DNA from: Paracoccaceae bacterium | GTDB lineage: Bacteria > Pseudomonadota > Alphaproteobacteria > Rhodobacterales > Rhodobacteraceae | DNA length: 62,492 nt | Direction of reading: 5' to 3' | NCBI GenBank assembly: GCA_028284705.1 | Contig: JANQRE010000037.1 | Coordinates: 1-62,492, forward strand | Part shown: positions 42,167 to 50,313 of the stretch, in pieces | How positions within the stretch are numbered: position 1 is the first letter of the stretch | Layout: each line of letters begins with the position of its first letter | Notes under the pieces: generated by a model | The model's input: only the letters and a program-made list of their open reading frames with translations | What the model was told of the DNA's origin: nothing | The model's database searches: none | Made by a program: the position numbers and the translations under genes

Positions 42167-42577
42167 TTACAGAATACCGTGCAGGAACTTGGGCAAGATC
42201 GTATTCAAAGCATTATCGCCAAGGGTCGTGTGACGCCAGAGGTGAAACACTGCGTGGATCGAGCCGATCGCGATCAAGGCAAAGAGCATCTGCCGGGTTG
42301 GCAGGTCCGCGAAATAGGGGAGTTCCAGGGCCGAGGCGGCTGTGACGGCGACAAAGACATAAAGCGCGCGATGGCCCCACTGGTGGAACAAGCGAAACCC
42401 GCCTTCGAGGGCCGGGCCGGGGCGCCCGTTCAGCCCGAGGACCAGTGCCATCGCCGACCAGATCAGCGCGACGACGCCAAAGGACGTCATCCAGATGGCC
42501 TCGCCGCCAGAGGCCAGAGCCGCGACAATCAGGAAACTGTTCGTCCAATGCAGAGCGATGTGGAGGGGCCGTCTCAC
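42167..42577 (-). CDS. Cytochrome b561-like membrane protein, copy 2
   Basis: A 136-residue protein with about four membrane helices. It begins MRRPLHIALHWTNSFLIVAA and ends HAVFHLWRHTTLGDNALNTI, with His residues near helix ends that may bind heme (LHWTN, FHQWGH, HAVFHLWRH). The C-terminus is clearly related to that of the upstream gene (HALFHIWRH...DNALRI), so the two are duplicates. It overlaps that gene by 4 bp and is 4 bp upstream of the zinc-ribbon gene. Confidence 0.72.
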   Translation of the reverse strand: MRRPLHIALHWTNSFLIVAALASGGEAIWMTSFGVVALIWSAMALVLGLNGRPGPALEGGFRLFHQWGHRALYVFVAVTAASALELPYFADLPTRQMLFALIAIGSIHAVFHLWRHTTLGDNALNTILPKFLHGIL

Positions 42578-43116
42578 AGATATTTATGCAGGCGTTTCGG
42601 GGCCATGATCCTCAGTGCATTGTCCCTCAGATGCAGATGCCGCCAAATGTGGAACAGGGCATGCGCCACCGCAAGACCCGCAAGCAGGTAGAACTGATAG
42701 GTATGCGCATCGCCGACAATCGCATTGGCGCGTGGCCAGCCCATCGGTGGGGCAATCGGAATGATCCCGCCCGCCCAGAGGGTCACGGTTGAGGTGAGAC
42801 CCAAAAGGAAGCCGCCAAAGGCCACAAGAAACAACCCCCAGATCAGGGTTAAATGCATGATCCTGTGGGTCTTTCGCGCCCAAGGTGGCAGTTTTGGTCC
42901 TGGTCGGGAGGCGAGGCCTGCCCTGAGATATGTCACCGTCCAAGCCAAGGCGAATGTCACAAAGATTAGGCCCATCACCGAGTGAAACCGAAAGACCCAT
43001 TTGCCCGCGCGACGGAGGGCATCGGGGTCAGCGAACAGAAACCACACGAAGAACGGGAGGATGCCCCAATGGAGAAATTTCAGCCAGGTTCGGCGATGTG
43101 GCAGTGAGATGCGCAT
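42574..43116 (-). CDS. Cytochrome b561-like membrane protein, copy 1
   Basis: A 180-residue protein with four membrane helices. Conserved histidines LHWG, FHSVMG, HRIMHL and HALFHIWRH are placed as in cytochrome b561/b-type heme proteins. It probably passes electrons across the inner membrane, with partner unknown. It overlaps the shorter paralog by 4 bp and lies 86 bp downstream of the SPFH gene on the same strand. Confidence 0.8.
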   Translation of the reverse strand: MRISLPHRRTWLKFLHWGILPFFVWFLFADPDALRRAGKWVFRFHSVMGLIFVTFALAWTVTYLRAGLASRPGPKLPPWARKTHRIMHLTLIWGLFLVAFGGFLLGLTSTVTLWAGGIIPIAPPMGWPRANAIVGDAHTYQFYLLAGLAVAHALFHIWRHLHLRDNALRIMAPKRLHKYL

Positions 43117-43202
43117 GCTTGATCATACGCGCCCCGAGGCCGAATTGGATGCCGCGTCACCAAGAATTGAAGAAGTCGCGGGTCGTCCGTTCACCGTGTG
43201 TG

Positions 43203-44306
43203 TTAGGCCGGCGGCGGTGGAGGCGGGGGCATGACCGTGAAAAGCTGCGCCAATTCCATCACCTCGCCGGCGGGTTTCCAGCCGTCCTGACCCTGGGTCC
43301 AGACCATCGTCTCTCGGGTCAGATCGCCATCAGTGACCATGCGCCCCAAGGCGGCTTTCGAGAACGGACCTTTCGAGGCGCCGTTCTCGGCGATGTGCCA
43401 GACATGCTCAACCGGGGGTGGCGGCGGAGGAGCCGCGGCGGGTTGCGCGCCCCAAGGACCCGCCTGTGGCATCATCTGGCCCGCCATCGCCATGCCGATC
43501 CCGGCGCCTAGGCCCGCACCCATGGCGCCTCCAGCCTGACCGCCCTGGCGCATCGCCTCGGCAGCCGCGAATTTCATGTGATCGTCGAGATTGCCGGAGA
43601 TGCCGCGTGAAGTGCGTGTGTCGAGAGCTTTCTCAACAGCGGGCGGCAAGCTGATGTTTTCAATGTAGAACTCCGGCACATCCAGCCCGTAATTCGCGAT
43701 CAAAGGCTTGATCGCTCCGGCGATGATCTTGCCCAGATCGGTGGTGTTCGCGGCCATGTCGAGCGCCGGAATGCCGGAAGCGGCCAGCGTGCGGGAGGCC
43801 TCCTGCACGATGATATTGCGGATCTGGAAGCTGATTTCATCCATCGTGAATTCACCATCGGTGCCGACGATCTCGGTCAGGAACTTCGCCGGATCGGTGG
43901 CGCGCACGGAATAGGTGCCAAAGGCGCGCAGGCGCAGCGGGCCGAACTCCGGATCGCGCAGCATGATCGGGTTCTTGGTGCCCCATTTCAGATCGTTGAA
44001 CCGTGTCGTGTTGACGAAATAGATCTCCGACTTGAATGGGCTTTTGAACCCATGATCCCAATGGTTCAGGGTCGTCATGATCGGCATATTGTTGGTCTCG
44101 AGCATATATAGCCCGGGCGTGAAGACATCCGCCAACTGCCCCTCATGCACAAAGACCGCAGCCTGACCTTCGCGCACGGTGAGTTTCGCACCGTATTTGA
44201 TCTCATGGCCCTCGCGTTCGAACCGCCAGACCATCGTGTCGCGCGTGTCATCGGTCCAGTGAATGACGTCGATGAACTCGCCGGTCAGAAAATCAAGAAT
44301 ACCCAT
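43203..44306 (-). CDS. SPFH-domain protein with C-terminal GYF_2 domain
   Basis: The start at 44306 (367 residues, MGILDFLTGEFIDVIHWTDD) has GAGG 8-12 bp upstream; earlier in-frame starts fall in the preceding gene. Residues 1-250 are an SPFH domain of the YdjI/virion-core type (EGQAAVFVHEGQLADVFTPG, then FGTYSVRATDPAKFLTEIVG). A Gly/Ala/Met-rich linker and a proline run lead to a GYF_2-like domain (VWHIAENGASKGPFSKAALG ... TMVWTQGQDGWKPAGEV). SPFH proteins oligomerise at membranes; in B. subtilis YdjI recruits PspA under membrane stress. No pspA is visible here. Confidence 0.88.
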   Translation of the reverse strand: MGILDFLTGEFIDVIHWTDDTRDTMVWRFEREGHEIKYGAKLTVREGQAAVFVHEGQLADVFTPGLYMLETNNMPIMTTLNHWDHGFKSPFKSEIYFVNTTRFNDLKWGTKNPIMLRDPEFGPLRLRAFGTYSVRATDPAKFLTEIVGTDGEFTMDEISFQIRNIIVQEASRTLAASGIPALDMAANTTDLGKIIAGAIKPLIANYGLDVPEFYIENISLPPAVEKALDTRTSRGISGNLDDHMKFAAAEAMRQGGQAGGAMGAGLGAGIGMAMAGQMMPQAGPWGAQPAAAPPPPPPVEHVWHIAENGASKGPFSKAALGRMVTDGDLTRETMVWTQGQDGWKPAGEVMELAQLFTVMPPPPPPPA

Positions 44307-44331
44307 GAAGAACCTCGTCTTTGGTGTCGGG

Positions 44332-45294
44332 TTAACTTTCGCCGCCAAGCAGTTCGGAGGCAAGCACTTCCACCACGGGACGCGCGGCAGCAGGACCTGC
44401 GCCAAGGGGCAGGCGTTTGTCGTAGAGGATTTGCAGCAGGATTTCGTCGTGACGGGTCAACAGCGCGAACTCGTCATCGTCGTTGAAAATCGATGGCCGC
44501 GCGGCGGGGCTGTCATTTGAAAGGCCCAGACCTTGGGCGATTTCCTCGTGGTAACAGGACTGGCGCAACAGATCGGGGTGCTCGGCGCGGATGATGGCGA
44601 CGGCGGTGTGGAAACTGTCGGGCGCATCGGCATCTGAAAATGCATAAACCGCGCAATAGATCGGGCGCGGCATGTTGGTGATTTGATCAGCCAGAGCGGT
44701 GCTGAGACCGGGCACGAGCTGTTGCAGGCGCGGACCAAAAGCGTCCAGCTCATCCACGGTCAGAACCGCGACATGGAAATTCCCGGCACCTCTCGTGGTC
44801 GAGATGCGATGCCCGGTGACCCGGGCGAGGCGGTTGGCGTAGCGTGCAACCGTCGCCCGGTCGGTCCGTGCCTTCGCGGCATCGACCGCGGGCCCAAATT
44901 CCATGGAGATCGCGACAGGTTTCGACCAGCGCTGCACCTGACCAGCCGATGGGCGCTCAGAAAAGCGGTCGCCGTCCAGCGTGAACTCGTTGGACACGCC
45001 GATGCGGATGAAATTTTGCACCAACTGGCGTTTGGAAAAGGGCGTGTCGATTCCGCCGCCGTCTTTGCGTAGCAGACCCTGGGTCAGAAGGTTGCGCTGC
45101 ACGGCAGCGTAGTATTCCGCCAGTTCCATCGACCGTTTGGAGGGCAGAACCGGGGTTTGCGCGCTCGGAACGGTTGCGCGCGGCTCGGGGCGCGGCGATT
45201 CCGTTTGCGGGATGTCGCACGCGGCCAGCAGGGCCGTCGCCAGCCCTGCCATCAGCACATGTGAGAGTGTCCGAAGTCGCAAGTTACCCCGCAC
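44332..45294 (-). CDS. DUF2927 lipoprotein
   Basis: A DUF2927-type protein of about 320 residues. I start at the GTG at 45294, which overlaps telA by 11 bp; a TTG at 45282, just past the telA stop, is equally possible. Either gives a lipoprotein signal with lipobox LLAAC. The domain has ELAEYYAAVQRNLLTQGLLR, SKRQLVQNFIRIGVSNEFTL and CYHEEIAQGLGLSNDSPAAR, where HEEIAQ looks like a metalloprotease-type zinc helix. It is exported and anchored to a membrane. It lies between telA and the SPFH gene in the same run. Confidence 0.78.
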   Translation of the reverse strand: MRGNLRLRTLSHVLMAGLATALLAACDIPQTESPRPEPRATVPSAQTPVLPSKRSMELAEYYAAVQRNLLTQGLLRKDGGGIDTPFSKRQLVQNFIRIGVSNEFTLDGDRFSERPSAGQVQRWSKPVAISMEFGPAVDAAKARTDRATVARYANRLARVTGHRISTTRGAGNFHVAVLTVDELDAFGPRLQQLVPGLSTALADQITNMPRPIYCAVYAFSDADAPDSFHTAVAIIRAEHPDLLRQSCYHEEIAQGLGLSNDSPAARPSIFNDDDEFALLTRHDEILLQILYDKRLPLGAGPAAARPVVEVLASELLGGES

Positions 45295-46471
45295 TCGTCC
45301 CGATCGTATGGCCGGTGCCAGTATCGCGCGCTTTGGCGGAGGCCAGCGTTTCGCGCAGCTCGGTTTCCATCTTCTGAAGCTCCTGCTCTGCCTCGGCGCG
45401 TTTGCGCTTGCCTTCATCGGCGATGGCGAGGCTTTCATTAATTGTCGCGACCAGATCGTCATTGGCTTTGCGGACCGCTTCGATGTCAAAGACGCCGCGC
45501 TCCATCTCCTCGCGCACGGCTTTGTTGGCCTGTCGCAGGTTCTCCGCATTTGCCGTCAGAAGCTCGTTGGTCAAGTCATTGGCATCGCGCACCGCAGCCG
45601 CAGCTTCGCTTGAACGTTGGATTGTAAGCGCTTGGGCCAATTGAGTTTCCCAGAGTGGTACGGTGTTGACCAAAGTCGAGTTGATCTTGGTGACAAGCGA
45701 TTTGTCATTCTCTTGCACCAGACGGATCGAGGGCAGGGATTGCATCGTGACCTGACGGGTGAGTTTCAGATCATGCACCCGGCGCTCCAGATCATCGCGT
45801 GCGGCACGCAGGTCGCGCAACTCCTGCGCGGCCATCACCTTCTTATCTTCATCTGCCGCCTCAACCGCGGCCTCTTTGGCCGGAATGTCCTTCGCATCGA
45901 GCTCAGCGAGCTTCTCTTCCCCGGCGGTGATATAAAGCGCCAGCTCATCGTAGAACTCCAAAGTGCGGTCATAAAGCACATCGAGCGATTTGATGTCCTT
46001 CAGAAGCACATGTTCGTGCTTCAGCAGATTGTCGGTGATCTTGTCGATCTGGCCCTGCACATCCTCGAATTTCGCCATGAATTTTGCAGCAGGTGCGACG
46101 CGGCCGAGAAGTTTCTCCCACCAGGAGCGCTCGCGACGCATGTCCATCTCGGAGATATTGAAGCCCCGGATGGTGGTCACGATGTCGCGCAGCGAATTGC
46201 CGGCGGGGCCCACATCCTTGTTCTTCACATCCGCCAGCATTGACTGGCTGATTTCCTGCAGGCCCGATTGTGCGCGCGACCCGAAGGAGACGATGGAGTT
46301 CGTGTCCTCCATGTCGATCTCTTCCATACGCGTGCGGATTTCCTTGGCCACCGGCGCATCGGCTTCTGCCAGCGGCACCAGAGCCGTGGAGGGCTCGCGC
46401 AACTCAACGGCGGCCACTTCCTCGACCAGTGCCACGGATTCTGCGGCTTTCTCACGGACAGTTTCAGACAT
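45284..46471 (-). CDS. telA: TelA/KlaA family toxic-anion resistance protein
   Basis: A 395-residue, mostly helical and charged protein. The blocks MDMRRERSWWEKLLGRVAPA, KFEDVQGQIDKITDNLLKHE and RLVQENDKSLVTKINSTLVN are characteristic of TelA. The family is linked to tellurite and cell-envelope stress; its chemistry is unknown. It follows xpaC by 22 bp, a pairing seen in many genomes, and precedes the DUF2927 gene. Confidence 0.92.
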   Translation of the reverse strand: MSETVREKAAESVALVEEVAAVELREPSTALVPLAEADAPVAKEIRTRMEEIDMEDTNSIVSFGSRAQSGLQEISQSMLADVKNKDVGPAGNSLRDIVTTIRGFNISEMDMRRERSWWEKLLGRVAPAAKFMAKFEDVQGQIDKITDNLLKHEHVLLKDIKSLDVLYDRTLEFYDELALYITAGEEKLAELDAKDIPAKEAAVEAADEDKKVMAAQELRDLRAARDDLERRVHDLKLTRQVTMQSLPSIRLVQENDKSLVTKINSTLVNTVPLWETQLAQALTIQRSSEAAAAVRDANDLTNELLTANAENLRQANKAVREEMERGVFDIEAVRKANDDLVATINESLAIADEGKRKRAEAEQELQKMETELRETLASAKARDTGTGHTIGTSAG

Positions 46472-46493
46472 GGGTCTTCCTTTTCTTCGGGCC

Positions 46494-47366
46494 TTAATTC
46501 AGGCGAATGCCTTCGCGCTGCAATCGGTCGCGCAGCACGTCAATTTCGATATCCAGATCGGTGCGACTATCGCTCAGGAGTTTCTGGTTTTTCGCGGTGA
46601 AATTTGCTTCGAGATCGTCAAGAAGGGCGGTGAAATCCTCTTTGGCGCTCGTATCGCCGGTTTTGCTGAAAAGATCGGCGAATTTCAGAGCCGCATCTTT
46701 GGCGCCCAGCAGATAAACGCCGAGATATTTGCGCGCGGCGGTCAGATCACGCGGGTCGTTTTCGACCGTGCGGAACATCTCGCGAGCAGTGGCCTGGAAC
46801 TGGTCGACCCGAGCTATGAGAACGCGGTCTTTCGTGCCGGAGATCGCCTCTTTCATCGCTTTCAGATGGCGTTCGGCTTCATCCACCGCGCGGGCGACGC
46901 GGTCCGTCTGAAACTCGTCGATCCCTTCGGCGGATTTGTTGCTCATGGGATCAAGACCGAAGGCGACAAGGTGCAATACCATCCCGATCACGCCATAGAT
47001 GGCCGGGCCGATGATCGCACCGTTGAAGGTGGCCAGAGCGACACCAAGACCGATCAAAATTGATCCAAAGAGTTTGCGCGGAATGGCGGGGCGGCGTGCG
47101 ATGGTGCGGGCTTCGTAAGCCTCCTCGGCCTCAAGTCCACCGCGGGTCAGCCAGGCGGCGCCTGCGATCAGAGCGAAGGCTACAAGCTTTTGTGCCATTT
47201 CCAGCGCGGGATCGCCGAAGGAGAAAAAGACCAGCGGAAGTGCTGCTACATAGAGAATATTGGTGCGTGCCCGACCCCGTTGCGGGCGGCGACCTTTCAT
47301 CGGCGATTTGACCGGGCCCTTGGACGATCCATCGGGGCTGAACTGTCCGCCATAGCGTTGAGCCAT
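46494..47366 (-). CDS. xpaC: XpaC-family membrane protein
   Basis: A 290-residue protein with a basic N-terminus, membrane segments at about 35-50, 58-75 and 99-137, and a charged helical C-terminal half (RVARAVDEAERHLKAMKEAI, KDAALKFADLFSKTGDTSAK). It matches the XpaC family (5-bromo-4-chloroindolyl phosphate hydrolysis protein), the usual partner of TelA. The name comes from a colony phenotype; biochemical function is not known. Its ATG abuts the stop codon of the small gene upstream. Confidence 0.88.
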   Translation of the reverse strand: MAQRYGGQFSPDGSSKGPVKSPMKGRRPQRGRARTNILYVAALPLVFFSFGDPALEMAQKLVAFALIAGAAWLTRGGLEAEEAYEARTIARRPAIPRKLFGSILIGLGVALATFNGAIIGPAIYGVIGMVLHLVAFGLDPMSNKSAEGIDEFQTDRVARAVDEAERHLKAMKEAISGTKDRVLIARVDQFQATAREMFRTVENDPRDLTAARKYLGVYLLGAKDAALKFADLFSKTGDTSAKEDFTALLDDLEANFTAKNQKLLSDSRTDLDIEIDVLRDRLQREGIRLN

Positions 47367-47459
47367 TTACAGCGCTCCCGACAGCCAGCCGGTCGAGGCG
47401 CCGATCACAAGCATGATCAACGCCACATAGGCGATACGCTCAATAGCAGTGCCGGACAT
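47367..47459 (-). CDS. 30-residue membrane peptide upstream of xpaC
   Basis: A 30-residue open frame starting ATG at 47459 with GAGGGG 5-10 bp upstream, and stopping TAA directly before the xpaC ATG with no spacer. The peptide, MSGTAIERIAYVALIMLVIG and on, ending WLSGAL, is a single membrane helix. Codon use, ribosome-binding site and the exact junction with xpaC support a real, translationally coupled microprotein. No family recognised. Confidence 0.65.
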   Translation of the reverse strand: MSGTAIERIAYVALIMLVIGASTGWLSGAL

Positions 47460-47524
47460 GAAAGCCCCTCGCGCCTGTTTCAGTCGCCCCAGATATAAGG
47501 AGCGGGGTCCTCTGTTACCAGTTC

Positions 47525-48352
47525 TTAATGCGGGGAAATTCTGCCCGCAGATGCCCGTTCCGCCGCCAGTTTGCGGGAGTAACCCGATTGGATAATCTCC
47601 ACGGCAAAGAGCACGATGACGGAGAAGTAGAACGTGGTTTTTGACATGGGAACAAGAGGATAGCCAAGGATGTGAATGGCCATTGCCTCATCATGGGTTG
47701 CATGTTCTGCCGCCACGCCCGCTTCGCCCAGAAGGACGACACCGACGATGAGCAGGATGAAGAGGCCCAGAACCTCATACATCCGGTTTCGCTGCAGAAA
47801 CTCGGTCACGCTATCGGCCAGAACCAGCATAGCGAGACCCGAGAGCAGGATCGCAATCGCCAGAACCGGAAAAACATCCGTGATGGCAATGGCAGACAGG
47901 ACCGAGTCGAAACTGAAAATCAGGTTCATGAACACGATCAGCATCACGACTTGAAAGGCCGATTTTCCGGATTTCCCTTCCACATCGTGACCGAGATGTT
48001 CGACCGACAGCATATGGGCGATCTCCTTCACCGCCGTGTACATAATGAAGACGCCGCCGAAAACGAAGACGCAGGTGGCGAAGTTCACGCCGCCTGTCAA
48101 AACGCCTTCCCATTCAAAGACATAGAAGGGCTCAGTTAATGTGCCGAGAAGCTGCACCATCGTGAAGAGAAGGATGATCCTGAGTGCCACGGCGAGGATG
48201 ATCCCCCAAAAGCGCACCGCCTTTTGTTGGGCCACCGGCGCGCGTTGGCTTTCGATGGAGATGTAGAGCAAATTTTCAAAGCCCAGCACCGCTTGCAGGA
48301 AACAGAGCATCAACAGATTGCCCAGGTTTTCGATGGTGAAAAGATCGGCCAT
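47525..48352 (-). CDS. TerC-family membrane protein (second copy)
   Basis: A 275-residue TerC-family protein with about seven helices. It has FLQAVLGFENLLYISIES and FMNLIFSFDSVLSAIAITD, the two repeats that carry the Asp/Glu-Asn of the presumed metal site; this version has FEN and FDS in place of the SGDNAL form in the other copy. It lies 65 bp upstream of the membrane peptide/xpaC/telA run on the same strand, so TerC, XpaC and TelA form one block. Confidence 0.87.
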   Translation of the reverse strand: MADLFTIENLGNLLMLCFLQAVLGFENLLYISIESQRAPVAQQKAVRFWGIILAVALRIILLFTMVQLLGTLTEPFYVFEWEGVLTGGVNFATCVFVFGGVFIMYTAVKEIAHMLSVEHLGHDVEGKSGKSAFQVVMLIVFMNLIFSFDSVLSAIAITDVFPVLAIAILLSGLAMLVLADSVTEFLQRNRMYEVLGLFILLIVGVVLLGEAGVAAEHATHDEAMAIHILGYPLVPMSKTTFYFSVIVLFAVEIIQSGYSRKLAAERASAGRISPH

Positions 48353-48426
48353 TTGCGGCGCTCCCTCGTTCTTTTTTGATTGAGCGGAGACTTGCAGGAC
48401 CTAGGCCGTGTGACAAGTGGGCGCGC

Positions 48427-49212
48427 CTATCGACGGCGGCGCTTTTGGGACCCTTTGCGGGCAGGGCGCGGTTTGCCGGTGTCATCCAGCCCCAATTGGT
48501 CGCGCACAACCTTGGCTTTGACCTCTTCGACAGCACCCGGTTTTAGATCGCCAAGCTGAAACGGCCCGTAAGAAACGCGGATCAGGCGGTTCACTTTCAG
48601 GCCAATGGCGTCCATGGCGCGGCGAATTTCACGGTTCTTCCCCTCGCGCAGCGCCACGGTCAGCCAGGCGTTGGCGCCTTGCTGGCGGTCGAGGGAAACC
48701 TCCATCGGTTGGAAACTGTCGCCTTCGACTGTGATACCCTGTTGCAGCGGTTCAAGTTGCGCGCCATCGGGGCGGCCGTTGACCCGCACCCGGTAGCGTC
48801 TCAGCCAGCCGGTTGAGGGCAATTCGAGGCGCCGCTTGATTTCACCATCATTGGTCAGAAGCAGCAAGCCCTCAGAGTTCAGGTCGAGCCGCCCGACATT
48901 CAGAACGCGCGGCAACTCCTTGGGAAGTTTGTCGAAAATAGTCTCGCGGCCTTTCTCGTCGCGCTCTGTTGTGACAAGCCCAATGGGTTTGTAATACCGC
49001 CAAAGCCGCGGGCGCTCTGGTTCTGCTAGCGGCTGACCGTCAACGGTGATTTTGTCAGAAGGCGTCACATTCAGAGCCGGGCTGGTGATCTTTTCCCCAT
49101 TCACCGTGACGCGGCCCGCTTCGATGATGGCTTCGGCCCCTCGACGAGAGGCGATGCCAGCCCGCGCCAGCACCTTTGCGATCCGGTCGCCTTTTGGAGT
49201 ATCACCCGTCAT
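48427..49212 (-). CDS. rluB: Ribosomal large subunit pseudouridine synthase (RluB/RsuA family)
   Basis: The start at 49212 gives 261 residues beginning MTGDTPKGDRIAKVLARAGI; earlier in-frame codons overlap tadA and look spurious. An S4 domain (ASRRGAEAIIEAGRVTVNGE) precedes the catalytic domain with NVGRLDLNSEGLLLLTNDG (catalytic Asp in GRLD) and REGKNREIRRAMDAIGL. A Lys/Arg-rich tail follows. It modifies 23S rRNA, the exact position being assumed from RluB similarity. It is divergent from tadA with a 43-bp gap, an arrangement common in alphaproteobacteria. Confidence 0.92.
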   Translation of the reverse strand: MTGDTPKGDRIAKVLARAGIASRRGAEAIIEAGRVTVNGEKITSPALNVTPSDKITVDGQPLAEPERPRLWRYYKPIGLVTTERDEKGRETIFDKLPKELPRVLNVGRLDLNSEGLLLLTNDGEIKRRLELPSTGWLRRYRVRVNGRPDGAQLEPLQQGITVEGDSFQPMEVSLDRQQGANAWLTVALREGKNREIRRAMDAIGLKVNRLIRVSYGPFQLGDLKPGAVEEVKAKVVRDQLGLDDTGKPRPARKGSQKRRRR

Positions 49213-49255
49213 GGCGCAGGGCCTAACCCGCGCGGCGACAAAGGAAAAGCCCCGG

Positions 49256-49705
49256 ATGGGTTTCACGTCACATATGGAACTGGCGCTGGCCGAAGCGCGC
49301 GCGGCGGGCAAACGTGACGAGGTGCCGGTGGGGGCGGTCGTTGTCGGGCCGGATGGGGACGTGCTGGCACAGGCCGGCAATCGGACGCGGGAGTTGAGTG
49401 ACCCGTCTGCCCATGCAGAGATGCTGGCGATCCGGTCGGCCTGCGCGACCTTAGAGACCGAGCGCCTGACGGGCTGCGATCTTTATGTGACCTTAGAGCC
49501 CTGCGCGATGTGTGCCGGTGCGATTGCAGCGGCCCGTATCGCGCGCGTCTATTTTGGTGCGTGTGATCCAAAATCAGGCGGTGTGTTGCATGGCGCGCGG
49601 GTGTTCGATCACCCGCAGTCACACCACCGGCCCGAGGTCTATGACGGCATTGCGGCAGACGAGGCCGAAGCGCTTCTGCGCGGTTTTTTCACCCACAAGC
49701 GATAG
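49256..49705 (+). CDS. tadA: tRNA-specific adenosine deaminase
   Basis: The start at 49256 (149 residues) has AAGGA upstream. The zinc motif is HAEM with PCAMCAGAIAAARIARVYFG; the Glu of HAE is the proton shuttle. It converts the wobble A34 of tRNA-Arg(ACG) to inosine. The C-terminus (EAEALLRGFFTHKR) is typical. It shares a short promoter region with the divergent rluB. Confidence 0.94.
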   Translation: MGFTSHMELALAEARAAGKRDEVPVGAVVVGPDGDVLAQAGNRTRELSDPSAHAEMLAIRSACATLETERLTGCDLYVTLEPCAMCAGAIAAARIARVYFGACDPKSGGVLHGARVFDHPQSHHRPEVYDGIAADEAEALLRGFFTHKR

Positions 49706-49809
49706 GCAGTTTCTTACCGGTGCTGATTTCTTTTGGCTGCGGGGTTTATTCGAATCGCCTGCAGCGTTATGCAGCCCGCACGTGCCACACCAAACAGAGG
49801 AGGCGTGTA

Positions 49810-49902
49810 ATGACATTCGATCAAAAATACGTCCATCTCGGTGCTGGTGACGATCCTGTGGGCATCCTCATGTCCCATGCAGGCGTGCGCGAGACCTGCT
49901 GA
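49810..49902 (+). CDS. 30-residue hypothetical peptide with a strong ribosome-binding site
   Basis: An open frame of 30 residues (MTFDQKYVHLGAGDDPVGIL and on, ending GVRETC) preceded by GAGGAGG 8 bp upstream, an almost perfect Shine-Dalgarno sequence. It has no membrane segment. It may be a microprotein or leader peptide for the DUF1127-like gene 120 bp downstream. No family recognised. Confidence 0.45.
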   Translation: MTFDQKYVHLGAGDDPVGILMSHAGVRETC

Positions 49903-50025
49903 TCGTCGCGACTGATCTGATCCGGTCAGTCACCCTTTCCAACCACTAACTTCATCGATCTCAATTAACGTCTGAATTGCGTTTGTCGGGGTCATCCATG
50001 CAACTCAATACGAGGAGCCGTGCGG

Positions 50026-50313
50026 GTGAATTCCGTCGGTTTGTTAAACAAAATGAATGCATTGCCTCTGAAACCTCAAGTCACTCCCCATGGGGAGATC
50101 GATAGATTGATCGCCGATTATGGTCTGCGGCGCATCCTGCTGGCTTTGGCGGGACGCCTGTTTCGCAGATCGAGGCCACCGGACAAACCGAAGAGCCGCG
50201 GAAGAGTAGACGTCATCCCGCCTTATCTGCGGAAAGATCTGGGCCTGCCGCCCGAGCCGCCGCCCCGGATCATGATTGATCTGACGCATCTGAACCGTGG
50301 CCGGTTCTATTGA
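50026..50313 (+). CDS. Small DUF1127-like basic protein
   Basis: Read from the GTG at 50026 (95 residues), which has AGGAG 8 bp upstream; a GTG at 50020 is too close to that site. The middle is basic (LRRILLALAGRLFRRSRPPD) and the segment DVIPPYLRKDLGLPPEPPP resembles the 'L..DIGL' core of DUF1127 proteins. Such small proteins are often stress-induced and some affect RNA metabolism. The match is weak. It is convergent with the UPF0173 gene without a gap. Confidence 0.5.
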   Translation: MNSVGLLNKMNALPLKPQVTPHGEIDRLIADYGLRRILLALAGRLFRRSRPPDKPKSRGRVDVIPPYLRKDLGLPPEPPPRIMIDLTHLNRGRFY

